Assembly: GCA_029203125.1 (NCBI GenBank)
Contig: CP119317.1
Coordinates: forward strand, 2,976,001-3,040,000
Source of the DNA: Candidatus Cohnella colombiensis
Lineage (GTDB): Bacteria; Bacillota; Bacilli; Paenibacillales; Paenibacillaceae
Direction: 5' to 3'
DNA: 64,000 nucleotides
Position 1 is the first letter of the stretch. The number at the start of each line of letters is the position of its first letter. The notes below the pieces were generated by a model. That model was given only the letters and a program-made list of their open reading frames with translations, made no database searches and was not told the origin of the DNA. Positions 54,805 to 62,931 of the stretch are shown in pieces. The position numbers were made by a program, and so were the translations under genes.

Positions 54805-55227
54805 CTAGCCTGCTACAATAGACAGCGGTCGTGCAAGACGAGAATATTCCATCGCCTTCACACCTAGTGATTCGTAGAACGGACGAAGCATTTCATTATG
54901 CTTGTCCACTGCAACTAACACCTTCAACACTTTACGCTTACTGAATCGATTGTGCATCGCGTTCACGAGTGCAGTTCCGACTCCTTGTCGCCGGTATTGT
55001 GTAAGTACGGCAATCCGATAGACGTAACCCTTCTGCTCATCAATCGTACCGATTAATACTCCAGCAATAACGCCTTCCGACTCTGCTACAAGTACGAGCT
55101 CACTATCACATGATAATTGACGGGCAAATGCCCCCATCGTCTCCTCGCAGCATTCCTCTGATAGCACTTCTTCCAGAAGCTCAGAGACGAATCGATAGTC
55201 CGATAGTTGGAAAGAACGAATCTGCAT
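54805..55227 (-). CDS. GNAT family N-acetyltransferase
   Basis: 140 residues. Acetyl-CoA site in VYRIAVLTQYRRQGVGTALVNAM (Q/R-x-x-G-x-G/A); LVAVDKHNEMLRPFYESLGVK is the C-terminal GNAT half. ATG at 55225-55227 with AGGAGA 9 nt before. Substrate unknown. Divergent from sodA. Confidence 0.88.
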   Translation of the reverse strand: MQIRSFQLSDYRFVSELLEEVLSEECCEETMGAFARQLSCDSELVLVAESEGVIAGVLIGTIDEQKGYVYRIAVLTQYRRQGVGTALVNAMHNRFSKRKVLKVLVAVDKHNEMLRPFYESLGVKAMEYSRLARPLSIVAG

Positions 55228-55371
55228 GATGTAAAATCTCCTATGCAAAAAGTTTAACACTCATTTAACGCACTTTTAATTTTACGACAAAATAACTGAA
55301 AATCCTTCATTTTTGTGAAAAAACTTAGAAAAAAGTTGTGAAAAATAACGAATTTTCATTGTAAACGCTTC

Positions 55372-55395
55372 ATTATTCCATATAAATGGAATAAT
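55372..55395. promoter_or_regulatory. Perfect 10-bp palindrome upstream of sodA
   Basis: ATTATTCCAT, 4-nt centre ATAA, ATGGAATAAT. It is 52 nt upstream of the predicted sodA -35 box and in the region shared with the divergent GNAT gene. A likely regulator site; the protein is unknown. TGTAAACGCTT, half of a cre-like site, lies just to the left. Confidence 0.55.
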
Positions 55396-55447
55396 TTAAT
55401 TTATGGGCTTTGATGAAAATCATTAACGGACTTAACAAACAGTAACG

Positions 55448-55476
55448 TTGCTTTAGTGTAGGAAATGAGCGATAAT
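55448..55476 (+). promoter_or_regulatory. Promoter of sodA
   Basis: TTGCTT (55448-55453), 17-nt spacer, GATAAT (55471-55476). Confidence 0.55.
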
Positions 55477-55524
55477 ATAATAGTGAGTTTTACCAGTACA
55501 AATATGATCAGGAGGTTTTTACGA

Positions 55525-56136
55525 ATGGCACACGAATTACCAGCACTACCTTATGCAAATGATGCTCTTGAACCACACATTGATTCTGCAACGATGGAAA
55601 TTCATCATGGTCGTCATCATAATGCGTATGTGACGAACCTCAACAATGCGCTCAATTCTGCACCTGAGCTTGCTAGCAAAAGTGTAGAAGATCTGATTGC
55701 TGATCTGAATAGCGTTCCTGAAAGCATTCGTACTGCAGTTCGCAACAATGGTGGCGGTCACGCAAACCATTCCTTCTTCTGGAAGACAATCAGCCCGAAC
55801 GGTGGCGGTGCACCTACTGGCGCTCTTGCTACTGCAATCGATAGCGAGCTTGGCGGCTTTGACAAGTTCAAAGAAACTTTCGCTGCTGCTGGTGCTACAC
55901 GCTTCGGTTCTGGCTGGGCTTGGCTCGCACTTAGCAAAGATGGTAAGCTCAAAGTTTACAGCTTGCCTAACCAAGATAACCCGATCATGGAAGGCGATAC
56001 TCCTATATTAGGTCTTGATGTCTGGGAGCACGCTTACTACTTGAAATACCAAAACAAGCGTCCTGACTACATTGCTGCTTTCTGGAACGTTATCGATTGG
56101 AATGCAGTTGGTGCCATCTACGACGCTTCGAAATAA
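55525..56136 (+). CDS. sodA: Superoxide dismutase, Mn type
   Basis: Converts superoxide to peroxide and oxygen in the cytosol. 203 residues, standard length. Ligands in MEIHHGRHHNAYV, GGGHANHSFFW and DVWEHAYYLKYQ. Starts MAHELPALPYANDALEPHID with AGGAGG ahead; the longer open frame upstream is not needed. Residues typical of the Mn form (GGHANHSFFW) are present. Second SOD of the window. Confidence 0.96.
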   Translation: MAHELPALPYANDALEPHIDSATMEIHHGRHHNAYVTNLNNALNSAPELASKSVEDLIADLNSVPESIRTAVRNNGGGHANHSFFWKTISPNGGGAPTGALATAIDSELGGFDKFKETFAAAGATRFGSGWAWLALSKDGKLKVYSLPNQDNPIMEGDTPILGLDVWEHAYYLKYQNKRPDYIAAFWNVIDWNAVGAIYDASK

Positions 56137-56164
56137 GACACAATAACGACGATAGCTTCACAAA

Positions 56165-56202
56165 AAGAGGCAGCCCATAAGTTAACTTATGGGCTGCCTC
56201 TT
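56165..56202. terminator. Bidirectional terminator of sodA
   Basis: AAGAGGCAGCCCATAAG and its perfect inverse form a stem of ~19 bp. Plus strand continues with CTATTTTATTT, minus strand with TTTTTGTG; it serves sodA and the convergent 160-residue protein gene. Confidence 0.93.
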
Positions 56203-56207
56203 CTATT

Positions 56208-56690
56208 TTATTTGCTAAATTGATGAAGAAGAGTCTGATAACTAGGATTAGGCATTGTAATTAGGCAGTCGATGATGTTCATCAATTGACTACGCGCCAT
56301 ACTAATAAAGCCCATAATGGAATCCTCAAGGTAATCAGTGGATACCGTAACGTTTAACCAAAGCTTCTTATTCACGATAACAAGTGACAGCTCAAACGAA
56401 GATTTGAAGCCTTTCAATTGTTCATAGATGGTCGTCTTCAAATATTCTTCAGACAGAATCATGGAGTACATTAATACCGGATCGCCACCCTGTGACATCG
56501 TGATCTGAAATTGCTCTTCGTTGGGATAATTGTTCTTCGTCCAACGAAATCCGTACAAGCTATCTAGATCTTCTTCCCACACGGGCTCAAACTTTGTCAT
56601 CGCGTCTACAAACAGTTGTCTGTAAAAGTGGCTTAAATTCATTGCTTCACCAAAAAATAGTCCGTATTGATCCCCAACATGATTAGGCAT
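56208..56690 (-). CDS. Hypothetical protein, 160 residues
   Basis: Not recognised. Soluble protein, mixed alpha/beta, with FEPVWEEDLDSLYGFRW, YSMILSEEYLKTTIYEQL and a C-terminal helix. No catalytic motif or membrane segment seen. Start uncertain: the first ATG has AAAGGGG directly against it; an internal ATG (MNLSHFYRQLF, 16 codons on) has a weak GGTGAA. Convergent with sodA, sharing its terminator. Confidence 0.7.
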   Translation of the reverse strand: MPNHVGDQYGLFFGEAMNLSHFYRQLFVDAMTKFEPVWEEDLDSLYGFRWTKNNYPNEEQFQITMSQGGDPVLMYSMILSEEYLKTTIYEQLKGFKSSFELSLVIVNKKLWLNVTVSTDYLEDSIMGFISMARSQLMNIIDCLITMPNPSYQTLLHQFSK

Positions 56691-56825
56691 CCCCTTTGTT
56701 TAGCTTATGTCTTCATTGTAAGGTGGATGTGTTAAGGATTGTCGGTTACAAATATTTAGTAGAAGTGTTTTCACCTAACATTTACCTTTTACTCAGCAAT
56801 TTGTTAGCGAGATGTTTGAATATCA

Positions 56826-57947
56826 TTAGGGATTAGCGGTTTTAAAGTAATCAGTGAGTAATTTACGAAAAATATTAGGCCATACGAAGTTCTCGAATTG
56901 ATCGGGGCCTACCCATGCATATCCTTCTAGGTTCTCAAGCTGATGCTCATTCGTTGCGACTGCACCAACCACTTTTACTTGCCAAATCAAATGTGTGAAA
57001 ATATGCTGCGCTTCATTCATGTGTCGTGTGACTTGAATTGCGACGCCCTGATCGTTTAGTTCACTTTCGAGCCATTGACCGCCCTCAGCAAGAGAGTCCC
57101 AAACCTCCTCATTAGCAACTTCGACATGAGGCAACTCCCACATTTTCGCAAGAAGACCGGTGTTCGGACGCTGTCTAACGAGAACTTGTCCTTCATGCTC
57201 GCCTGTACCCTCGATAAGTGCTGCAAGTCGATAAACGCGTTTAGGCTGCTTGGCTTTACTCTTAATCGGAAGCTCACGCTCTCTACTCTCCCACTTCGCA
57301 GCACAATGTTGACCTACCGGACACGTGTTACAAGAAGGGCTCTTAGGTGTGCATACGAGCGCACCTAGTTCCATCAAAGCTTGGTTAAAGCTTGCCGCTT
57401 CTCCCTCAGGAATTAACGACTGTCCTAAGCTTTCCATGCTCACTCGTGTTGCTGGGCGCGCAATATCATCTTCAATAAGAAAATAACGCGAGAGTACTCT
57501 CATCACATTGCCGTCTACTGCAGGCTCGGCTTGGTTATAAGCAATGCTTAATATCGCGCCTGCTGTATACGGACCTACACCCTTTAGGCTGGAAATTTGC
57601 TTCTTCTGATCCGGAACTTTGGCTCCATATTCCGCTACAACTTCACGAACTGCTGATTGTAAATTTCGCGCTCTAGAATAGTAGCCTAGCCCTTCCCAGT
57701 GCTTGAGCACATCCTCTTCCGGCGCTTCGGCTAAGTGCCGCAGCGTAGGAAACCGCTCGATAAACCGATTAAAATACGGAATGACCGTATCTACCCGCGT
57801 TTGCTGCAGCATAATTTCCGAAACCCAAATATGATAAGGATCCCCGCTACCTCGCCATGGCAAATCACGCTGCTCTCTCTGATACCATTTAAGTAGCTCC
57901 GTGCTGAAGTAACGTCGATTGTTGTCATCATAAGCTTGTACGCTCAT
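56826..57947 (-). CDS. mutY: A/G-specific adenine glycosylase
   Basis: Removes A opposite 8-oxoG. 373 residues. HhH motif SSLKGVGPYTAGAILSIAY with catalytic Asp in AVDGNVMRVLSRYF; [4Fe-4S] cysteines in CTPKSPSCNTCPVGQHC; C-terminal NUDIX-like 8-oxoG recognition domain (~240-373). ATG chosen after GAAGGAG, 22 nt from the AraC-type regulator stop. Intact. Confidence 0.95.
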   Translation of the reverse strand: MSVQAYDDNNRRYFSTELLKWYQREQRDLPWRGSGDPYHIWVSEIMLQQTRVDTVIPYFNRFIERFPTLRHLAEAPEEDVLKHWEGLGYYSRARNLQSAVREVVAEYGAKVPDQKKQISSLKGVGPYTAGAILSIAYNQAEPAVDGNVMRVLSRYFLIEDDIARPATRVSMESLGQSLIPEGEAASFNQALMELGALVCTPKSPSCNTCPVGQHCAAKWESRERELPIKSKAKQPKRVYRLAALIEGTGEHEGQVLVRQRPNTGLLAKMWELPHVEVANEEVWDSLAEGGQWLESELNDQGVAIQVTRHMNEAQHIFTHLIWQVKVVGAVATNEHQLENLEGYAWVGPDQFENFVWPNIFRKLLTDYFKTANP

Positions 57948-57969
57948 CTCTTTCTCCTTCTTGCGATCT

Positions 57970-58818
57970 CTATGCGTCTTCTGCCATCGATGCAACCCTC
58001 ATTCTGCGATAGCGGCTTGGCGTCATCCCCGTGTGGGATTTGAACATTCTTGAGAAATGATAGATTTGCATCCCTACCTGATTAGCTACCTTCGATACAT
58101 TACAATCAGGACGAGCGAGCAGGCTCTTAGCAGTTTCAATTCTCCGATGTATGACATATTGAATCGGCGAATAGCCGAGAATATTCTTGAACATGGCGAT
58201 AAAATAGTTCGGGTGCAAATAAGCTTGTTTAGCTAAATCCTCCACCGTAATATTGTCTGAGATATGATCATCGATATAGCGAATGACAGCGTCAATCTTT
58301 TGCAAATCCTGTGTAGGACAGTCCTCAGTTGCATGAATCGTAATCTGTTCGAGGTATATGCTGAGCAGCTCTAGCATGACGGACTTCACTCGTAATTGCG
58401 AGGTGAGCTGCGGATATTGTTGTAGCATGATTACACGGTCAAATAAACCCGATACAACTTCTAGATCGGGAACTAGGAAGTTATTCGGAAGCTGTAGACT
58501 TCGAAAAAGTTCACGATCCTCATAGCTTTGCCGGTAATGGCACCACTTTAGCTCCAATATTTTACCGGGTTCGACAGAGACTCTATGCACGATTCCGCTT
58601 AACATAATAACCATCTTGCCGGGCATCAAATCAATTTCACCATCTTGCAAAATAAGCTTTCCTTCTCCATCTTCAACAAAAAACAGACGATTACACTCTA
58701 GATTCCACTCTTTCTGGATACCAGCGTTGCGTCCGAAATGTTTTTCACCTGAATCTAATACTTCGATTTGCATTTGTTCCAGATGTTTCATCATGATTGA
58801 TACGTAGGTCTGAGTCAT
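57970..58818 (-). CDS. AraC-family transcriptional regulator
   Basis: 282 residues. N-terminal cupin-like sensing domain (about 20-110, RLFFVEDGEGKLILQDGEIDLMPGK), C-terminal double HTH (about 180-280; VEDLAKQAYLHPNYFIAMFK and VSKVANQVGMQIYHFSRMFK) ending TGMTPSRYRRM. Ligand unknown; such proteins in Paenibacillus often respond to sugars. AGAAGGGG precedes the ATG. Followed by mutY. Confidence 0.92.
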   Translation of the reverse strand: MTQTYVSIMMKHLEQMQIEVLDSGEKHFGRNAGIQKEWNLECNRLFFVEDGEGKLILQDGEIDLMPGKMVIMLSGIVHRVSVEPGKILELKWCHYRQSYEDRELFRSLQLPNNFLVPDLEVVSGLFDRVIMLQQYPQLTSQLRVKSVMLELLSIYLEQITIHATEDCPTQDLQKIDAVIRYIDDHISDNITVEDLAKQAYLHPNYFIAMFKNILGYSPIQYVIHRRIETAKSLLARPDCNVSKVANQVGMQIYHFSRMFKSHTGMTPSRYRRMRVASMAEDA

Positions 58819-58853
58819 TGTCGCCCCTTCTCGCCCATTTGTTCAACTAATAG

Positions 58854-59255
58854 TCATTCATGGGCTAATTCCTCAACAATTGCTGTTGCTGCCGCCAAAG
58901 ATCGTTCATGGGTGATCGCAATATGTACGACGCACCGTTCTTTTTGAAGCCCAAGTCGGGTTAAAGCTGCTTCAGATAGTTCACAGATTGGCTTGCCTTG
59001 CTCGTTTCGAGTTACTTCAACATCATGAAACCCAACGATTGTACCAATGCCACAGCCTAACGCTTTGACTACAGCTTCTTTGGCTGCAAATCTGCCCGCA
59101 ACAAATTCAATCTCTCTTTTTGCTGACATTTCACTTAATCTTGCTTGTTCACTTGGTGTTAATATACGTGCAATAAATTTATCCTTGCCCGTTCCAGAGA
59201 GCACGGATGCGATCCGATCCAGTTCGACGACATCAAGACCTACACCACGTATCAT
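58854..59255 (-). CDS. acpS: Holo-[acyl-carrier-protein] synthase
   Basis: Transfers the phosphopantetheine arm from CoA to ACP. 133 residues, standard. MIRGVGLDVVELDRI with the Mg-binding Asp8 and FVAGRFAAKEAVVKALGCG with Glu/Lys. 8 nt after nadE, likely one operon. Confidence 0.95.
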   Translation of the reverse strand: MIRGVGLDVVELDRIASVLSGTGKDKFIARILTPSEQARLSEMSAKREIEFVAGRFAAKEAVVKALGCGIGTIVGFHDVEVTRNEQGKPICELSEAALTRLGLQKERCVVHIAITHERSLAAATAIVEELAHE

Positions 59256-59263
59256 CGCTCGCG

Positions 59264-60073
59264 TTAAATGCCTGGGATTGCTAGTCGCTTATGCTCTGTT
59301 CGAGCATAGTGCTTCTCTAGCGTTTCCCTTGCTTTCGGATTAATGGCTTTACCTTCTAAGTAATCGCTGTTCTCCTCATAGGTGACACCTAGCTCGGCTT
59401 CATCCGTTTGTCCAGCCCATAAGCCTGCAGTTGGTGCTTTATCAATCACTTCGGCAGGTACACTCAGCCTTCTGGCAAGCTGACGTACTTGACGCTTATT
59501 TAAGCTGCTTAACGGTGTAACATCGACAGCACCATCTCCCCACTTCGTGAAGAAGCCTGTTAATGCCTCCGACGCATGATCTGTACCGACAACTAGTAAG
59601 TTAAGGTCGAAGGCTAGCGCATACTGAACGACCATCCGCATTCGCGCCTTCACATTCCCTTTGCCTCCGCGACTCATATGACGATGAATTCCGAGCGCTT
59701 TGAAAGCATACTCCGTCTCAATCGCCACCTCATCTACTGCTTCCTCGATGTTTGTTTCCACTTTATGCTCGAGTTCGAACGCCTCAGCTACTGCATAGCT
59801 ATGCGCAATATCTTCTTGCTCTCCATAGGGTTGGAATACACCGAGAGTCATATAGGGCTTTCCCGTCTCATTTGACAATTCGTCCGTAGCTTGTTTGCAC
59901 AAGCCTGCCGCCACTGCACTATCTACCCCACCACTGATCGCAATGAGCAAGCCTGATGACCCTGCCTGCTTCACCAGCTTTTTCAAAAAATCGACTCGAC
60001 GTCGAATCTCATCATCCACATCAATTGTTGGCTTAACCCCAAGCTTTGCGATGATCTCATGCTGCAGGCTCAT
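59264..60073 (-). CDS. nadE: NAD synthetase, ammonia-dependent
   Basis: Amidates nicotinate adenine dinucleotide to NAD. 269 residues, the short ammonia-dependent form. PP-loop LIAISGGVDSAVAAGLC; VVGTDHASEALTGFFTKWGDGAVD is the deamido-NAD site. A single ATG start with CTTTCCCCC upstream on the plus strand (GGGGGAAAG). Co-transcribed with acpS. Confidence 0.95.
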   Translation of the reverse strand: MSLQHEIIAKLGVKPTIDVDDEIRRRVDFLKKLVKQAGSSGLLIAISGGVDSAVAAGLCKQATDELSNETGKPYMTLGVFQPYGEQEDIAHSYAVAEAFELEHKVETNIEEAVDEVAIETEYAFKALGIHRHMSRGGKGNVKARMRMVVQYALAFDLNLLVVGTDHASEALTGFFTKWGDGAVDVTPLSSLNKRQVRQLARRLSVPAEVIDKAPTAGLWAGQTDEAELGVTYEENSDYLEGKAINPKARETLEKHYARTEHKRLAIPGI

Positions 60074-60108
60074 CTGCTTTCCCCCTCATAAGACTCGACT
60101 ATAAGTAA

Positions 60109-60160
60109 ATAAAAAGCATCTCATGAAGACGGCAAACTCGGCCGTACCTCAGAGATGCTT
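60109..60160 (-). terminator. Terminator of the bacilliredoxin gene
   Basis: On the minus strand AAGCATCTC and GAGATGCTT close a ~30-nt inner hairpin (GGCCGAGTTTGCC); TTTTTATTT follows. It is 6 nt after the stop. Confidence 0.85.
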
Positions 60161-60165
60161 AAGGA

Positions 60166-60600
60166 TTATCGGCAATAACGATCAAAGGCAGCCGTTAAGT
60201 CCGCCGAGATATCATCCGCACTGCGGTTTTCAATCTGATGGCGCTCGATGAAGTGAACAAGCTCTCCGTCCTTAAAAAGTGCAATCGATGGTGAAGACGG
60301 TGGATAAGGCATAAAGTATTCGCGCGCCTTAGCTGTCGCTTCTTTATCTTGTCCCGCGAACACAGTGAACAAGTGATCCGGTGTTACTTCGTTCTGCAGC
60401 GCTGTTGCAACGCCTGGACGACATTGTCCAGCTGCACATCCACATACAGAGTTGATGACTACTAACGCTGTTCCGGATGCATTTGGAAGGTTCTCTTCCA
60501 CCTGCTCTGGTGTTGTTAATTCTTGAATCCCAATCCGCGTAAGCTCATCACGCATCGGTTGAACCATATCCATCATATATCTTTCGAATGACATCGACAT
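60166..60600 (-). CDS. Bacilliredoxin (BrxA/BrxB family)
   Basis: Removes bacillithiol from oxidised protein thiols. 144 residues, DUF1094/YphP-YqiW family. Active-site CGC in VVINSVCGCAAGQCRPG and FAGQDKEATAKAREYF. A or B paralogue cannot be decided here. Implies the cell makes bacillithiol. Promoter just upstream. Confidence 0.94.
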   Translation of the reverse strand: MSMSFERYMMDMVQPMRDELTRIGIQELTTPEQVEENLPNASGTALVVINSVCGCAAGQCRPGVATALQNEVTPDHLFTVFAGQDKEATAKAREYFMPYPPSSPSIALFKDGELVHFIERHQIENRSADDISADLTAAFDRYCR

Positions 60601-60657
60601 AACTATGCCGCCTCGCTTTCTTAATTACAGGTTTTGCGGGTATTTCCGCTACTTACT

Positions 60658-60687
60658 ATTATACAGTGCAGTCGTTCCGTCCGTCAA
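60658..60687 (-). promoter_or_regulatory. Promoter of the bacilliredoxin gene
   Basis: On the minus strand TTGACG (60682-60687), 18-nt spacer, TATAAT (60658-60663). Confidence 0.7.
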
Positions 60688-60730
60688 AATGATAAAGCAA
60701 AACCGTAGAAGATTATATGCTACCATTTAA

Positions 60731-60926
60731 CGACCATATCTCACTCATAGCGGACATGAGAGACCTTATTTGCTTCAATACGACCATATCTCACTCATAG
60801 CGGACATGAGAGACCTTATTTGCAATAAATTATGCATTTTAGACGCTAGAAACCGCAAATAAGGGCTTTGGCGTCCGATCAATACTCAAAAACCCCTTAA
60901 ATCGCCAAATAGCGTCTCTCATGTCC
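60731..60926. repeat. Seven-module 175-nt nested palindrome, copy B, with 50-bp direct repeat
   Basis: The element proper is 60752-60926: arms GGACATGAGAGACCTTATT at 60752 and 60802, inverse arms ending at 60876 (GGCGTCC) and 60926 (CTCTCATGTCC). Spacing 50/75/50 as in copy A. On the left, 43 nt (60731-60773) recur exactly at 60781-60823, a 50-nt period. The outer inverted repeat with TCATAGCGGACATGAGAGAC extends to 60932. Lies between the bacilliredoxin promoter and the 77-residue protein gene. Confidence 0.92.
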
Positions 60927-61030
60927 GCTATGAAGTCATCTATGTTATAGGGGTCCTACTACGCTGGAGATCCTTTACACAGACATGTAGAAGAGAATCG
61001 ACAATTTTACTTGCTAGGCGCACCTAAATA

Positions 61031-61057
61031 AGACTCTTCGCAATATCGCGAAGAGCC
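61031..61057 (-). terminator. Hairpin after the 77-residue protein gene
   Basis: On the minus strand GCTCTTCGC, loop GATATT, GCGAAGAGT, then CTTATTTAGG; 12 nt after the stop. Modest U-tract. Confidence 0.65.
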
Positions 61058-61069
61058 TTATTCAATCTC

Positions 61070-61303
61070 CTATGGCTCGTCTAGCACTTCAGGCAAAAAG
61101 TACAACTCCTCATCTTCCCATTCCTCTGAATGAGAAGATGCTTGCTCCTGAACCAATCTTTGTCCCCAGACGAACGGCTCCCGCTGACCCCGGATGTCGC
61201 GGTTATCCTCCCGAAAATCATTTCCAAGCGGATTGAGCTCCAACTCGTCGCGTCCTACAACTGGCTGCATGCCCACGTATGGGGGAAGGCTATCGTTACT
61301 CAT
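61070..61303 (-). CDS. Hypothetical protein, 77 residues
   Basis: Not recognised as a known family. Acidic and polar, no membrane segment: LELNPLGNDFREDNRDIRGQ and FVWGQRLVQEQ in the middle, an Asp/Glu-rich C-terminus. Weak ribosome binding site. It follows the 37-residue gene by 23 nt, and a hairpin follows it, which supports a real transcription unit. Confidence 0.6.
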   Translation of the reverse strand: MSNDSLPPYVGMQPVVGRDELELNPLGNDFREDNRDIRGQREPFVWGQRLVQEQASSHSEEWEDEELYFLPEVLDEP

Positions 61304-61326
61304 GCCAATAGCTTCGCGATTAACGC

Positions 61327-61440
61327 TTATGTCGCCGGACGGTTAGGACCGTCTAGCTTTTTATCAATTCCCGGGGATTCTTGCTTGGCATTGGCTTCTG
61401 ACCTTTGTCCTGGACCTGATCGTCGTTGTTTTTGTGACAT
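61327..61440 (-). CDS. Very small basic protein, 37 residues
   Basis: Starts at the ATG 61438-61440, 7-8 nt after a strong GAGGAGG site; the longer frame upstream ignores this. Composition is Arg, Lys, Gln, Gly and Pro rich, one hydrophobic residue per several, and it ends KKLDGPNRPAT. Such short, polar, unfolded proteins are common among minor small acid-soluble spore proteins; I cannot assign a family. First gene of a two-gene unit, divergent from the flavoprotein gene. Confidence 0.6.
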   Translation of the reverse strand: MSQKQRRSGPGQRSEANAKQESPGIDKKLDGPNRPAT

Positions 61441-61574
61441 GGAAGTTACCTCCTCGAGTGGTTGAATCCCCCATAGTCTGCCCATTGGATTAGTTGTTAT
61501 CCATTTATTTTTAAGCAAACACGTTTATAATGATAAGACAACTATTCAATATGAGGACAAAGAGGTTTAATGCG

Positions 61575-62840
61575 ATGAGCTATGATGTGATCGTTATCGG
61601 GGGCGGGTCTGCCGGTCTGATGGCAAGTATTGCGGCAAGTGAGCAGGGCTCGAAGGTTCTGCTTTTAGATAAAAGCGACAAGCTAGGACGAAAGCTCGGT
61701 ATCTCTGGCGGTGGACGCTGCAACGTCACGAATGCCAAAGAATTGGACGAGCTTATTAAACATATTCCGGGTAACGGACGGTTTTTGTATAGCGCGCTTG
61801 CAACTTTCGGTAATCAGGAGATCATTCGATTTTTCGAGAACCTCGGAATTGCGCTGAAGGAAGAGGATAATGGCAGAATGTTCCCAGTCACCGATCGTGC
61901 CAAAACCGTCGTAGACGCCTTAGTCAATCAAGTGCGTGCCCATGGAGTGCACATTCGCGAAAATGTTCCAGTCCAGGAGGTTCTCTATAAAGATGGTCGG
62001 ACGAGTGGCATTCGGTTGACAACTGGCGAAACGATTAGCGGAAAATGTATCATCGTTGCTGTTGGAGGTAAATCAGTCCCTCATACAGGGTCTACAGGTG
62101 ACGGATATGCTTGGGCAGAACAAGCAGGACATACGATTACTGAGCTTTTTCCAACTGAAGTGCCATTAACATCTAAAGAATCGTTTATTCGCAGTCGGGA
62201 ATTGCAGGGATTATCATTAAGAGATGTGACCTTATCCGTTTGGAACAGCAAGGGTAAAAAAATCATTAGCCACGAGGGCGATATGATCTTCACCCACTTT
62301 GGCCTCTCGGGACCGATCGCATTGCGTTGCAGTCAATTCGTTGTTAAGCAATTGAAGCAAAGTGGCGGTGGCACTGTATGCGTAACGATTGACTTAATGC
62401 CTAAATATAGCGTCGACGAGTTCTTCGCCCACACTTATTCACTCGCAAAGCAAGAGAATAAAAAAGCGATCAAAAATGTGCTAAAAAGCGTGCTGCCTGA
62501 ACGACTGCTACCGACAATGATGAGTATGTCAGGCTTGCAAGAGGATTTAACCTATGACAATATCCCAAAGCTGGCATGGATGAAGCTGGCTGAAGTTGCG
62601 AAGGCATTTCCTGTGCAGGTGAATGGAACACTTTCCATAGAAGAAGCATTCGTTACAGGTGGTGGTGTGAACTTGAAGGAGATCGACCCGCGCACTATGG
62701 CATCGAAGCTAATGAACGGACTATATTTTGCAGGAGAAGTATTGGACATTCATGGTTATACGGGTGGCTACAATATTACTGCAGCATTTTCCACAGGGTA
62801 CACTGCGGGGAAAAGTGCCTCTGAAGAGGCGCTTAATTAA
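61575..62840 (+). CDS. HI0933/YhiN-family flavoprotein
   Basis: NAD(P)/FAD-dependent oxidoreductase family, 421 residues. MSYDVIVIGGGSAGLMASIA binds FAD; SDKLGRKLGISGGGRCNVTN and the C-terminal GLYFAGEVLDIHGYTGGYNI are the family's signatures. Members include BaiN; most lack a known substrate. The start after AGAGG is chosen rather than the ATG 15 codons upstream. TATAAT lies at 61526-61531. Confidence 0.93.
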   Translation: MSYDVIVIGGGSAGLMASIAASEQGSKVLLLDKSDKLGRKLGISGGGRCNVTNAKELDELIKHIPGNGRFLYSALATFGNQEIIRFFENLGIALKEEDNGRMFPVTDRAKTVVDALVNQVRAHGVHIRENVPVQEVLYKDGRTSGIRLTTGETISGKCIIVAVGGKSVPHTGSTGDGYAWAEQAGHTITELFPTEVPLTSKESFIRSRELQGLSLRDVTLSVWNSKGKKIISHEGDMIFTHFGLSGPIALRCSQFVVKQLKQSGGGTVCVTIDLMPKYSVDEFFAHTYSLAKQENKKAIKNVLKSVLPERLLPTMMSMSGLQEDLTYDNIPKLAWMKLAEVAKAFPVQVNGTLSIEEAFVTGGGVNLKEIDPRTMASKLMNGLYFAGEVLDIHGYTGGYNITAAFSTGYTAGKSASEEALN

Positions 62841-62841
62841 T

Positions 62842-62876
62842 AAAAAACCTCCTTCTTGTTACCGGCAAGAAGGAGG
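62842..62876 (-). terminator. Terminator of xylB
   Basis: On the minus strand CCTCCTTCTTG, 7-nt loop, CAAGAAGGAGG, then TTTTTTATTAA. It also lies just after the convergent flavoprotein gene. Confidence 0.88.
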
Positions 62877-62931
62877 TATCGAAAAAAGGGAGGCTCCCTT
62901 AATTCTCATTTCATTGTAGCCTATTTTACAA

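Noticed and set aside
55360..55374. CcpA (cre) site upstream of sodA
   Set aside because: Only one half, TGTAAACG, matches; the second half departs from the consensus. A similar half site at 10080-10092 is also incomplete.
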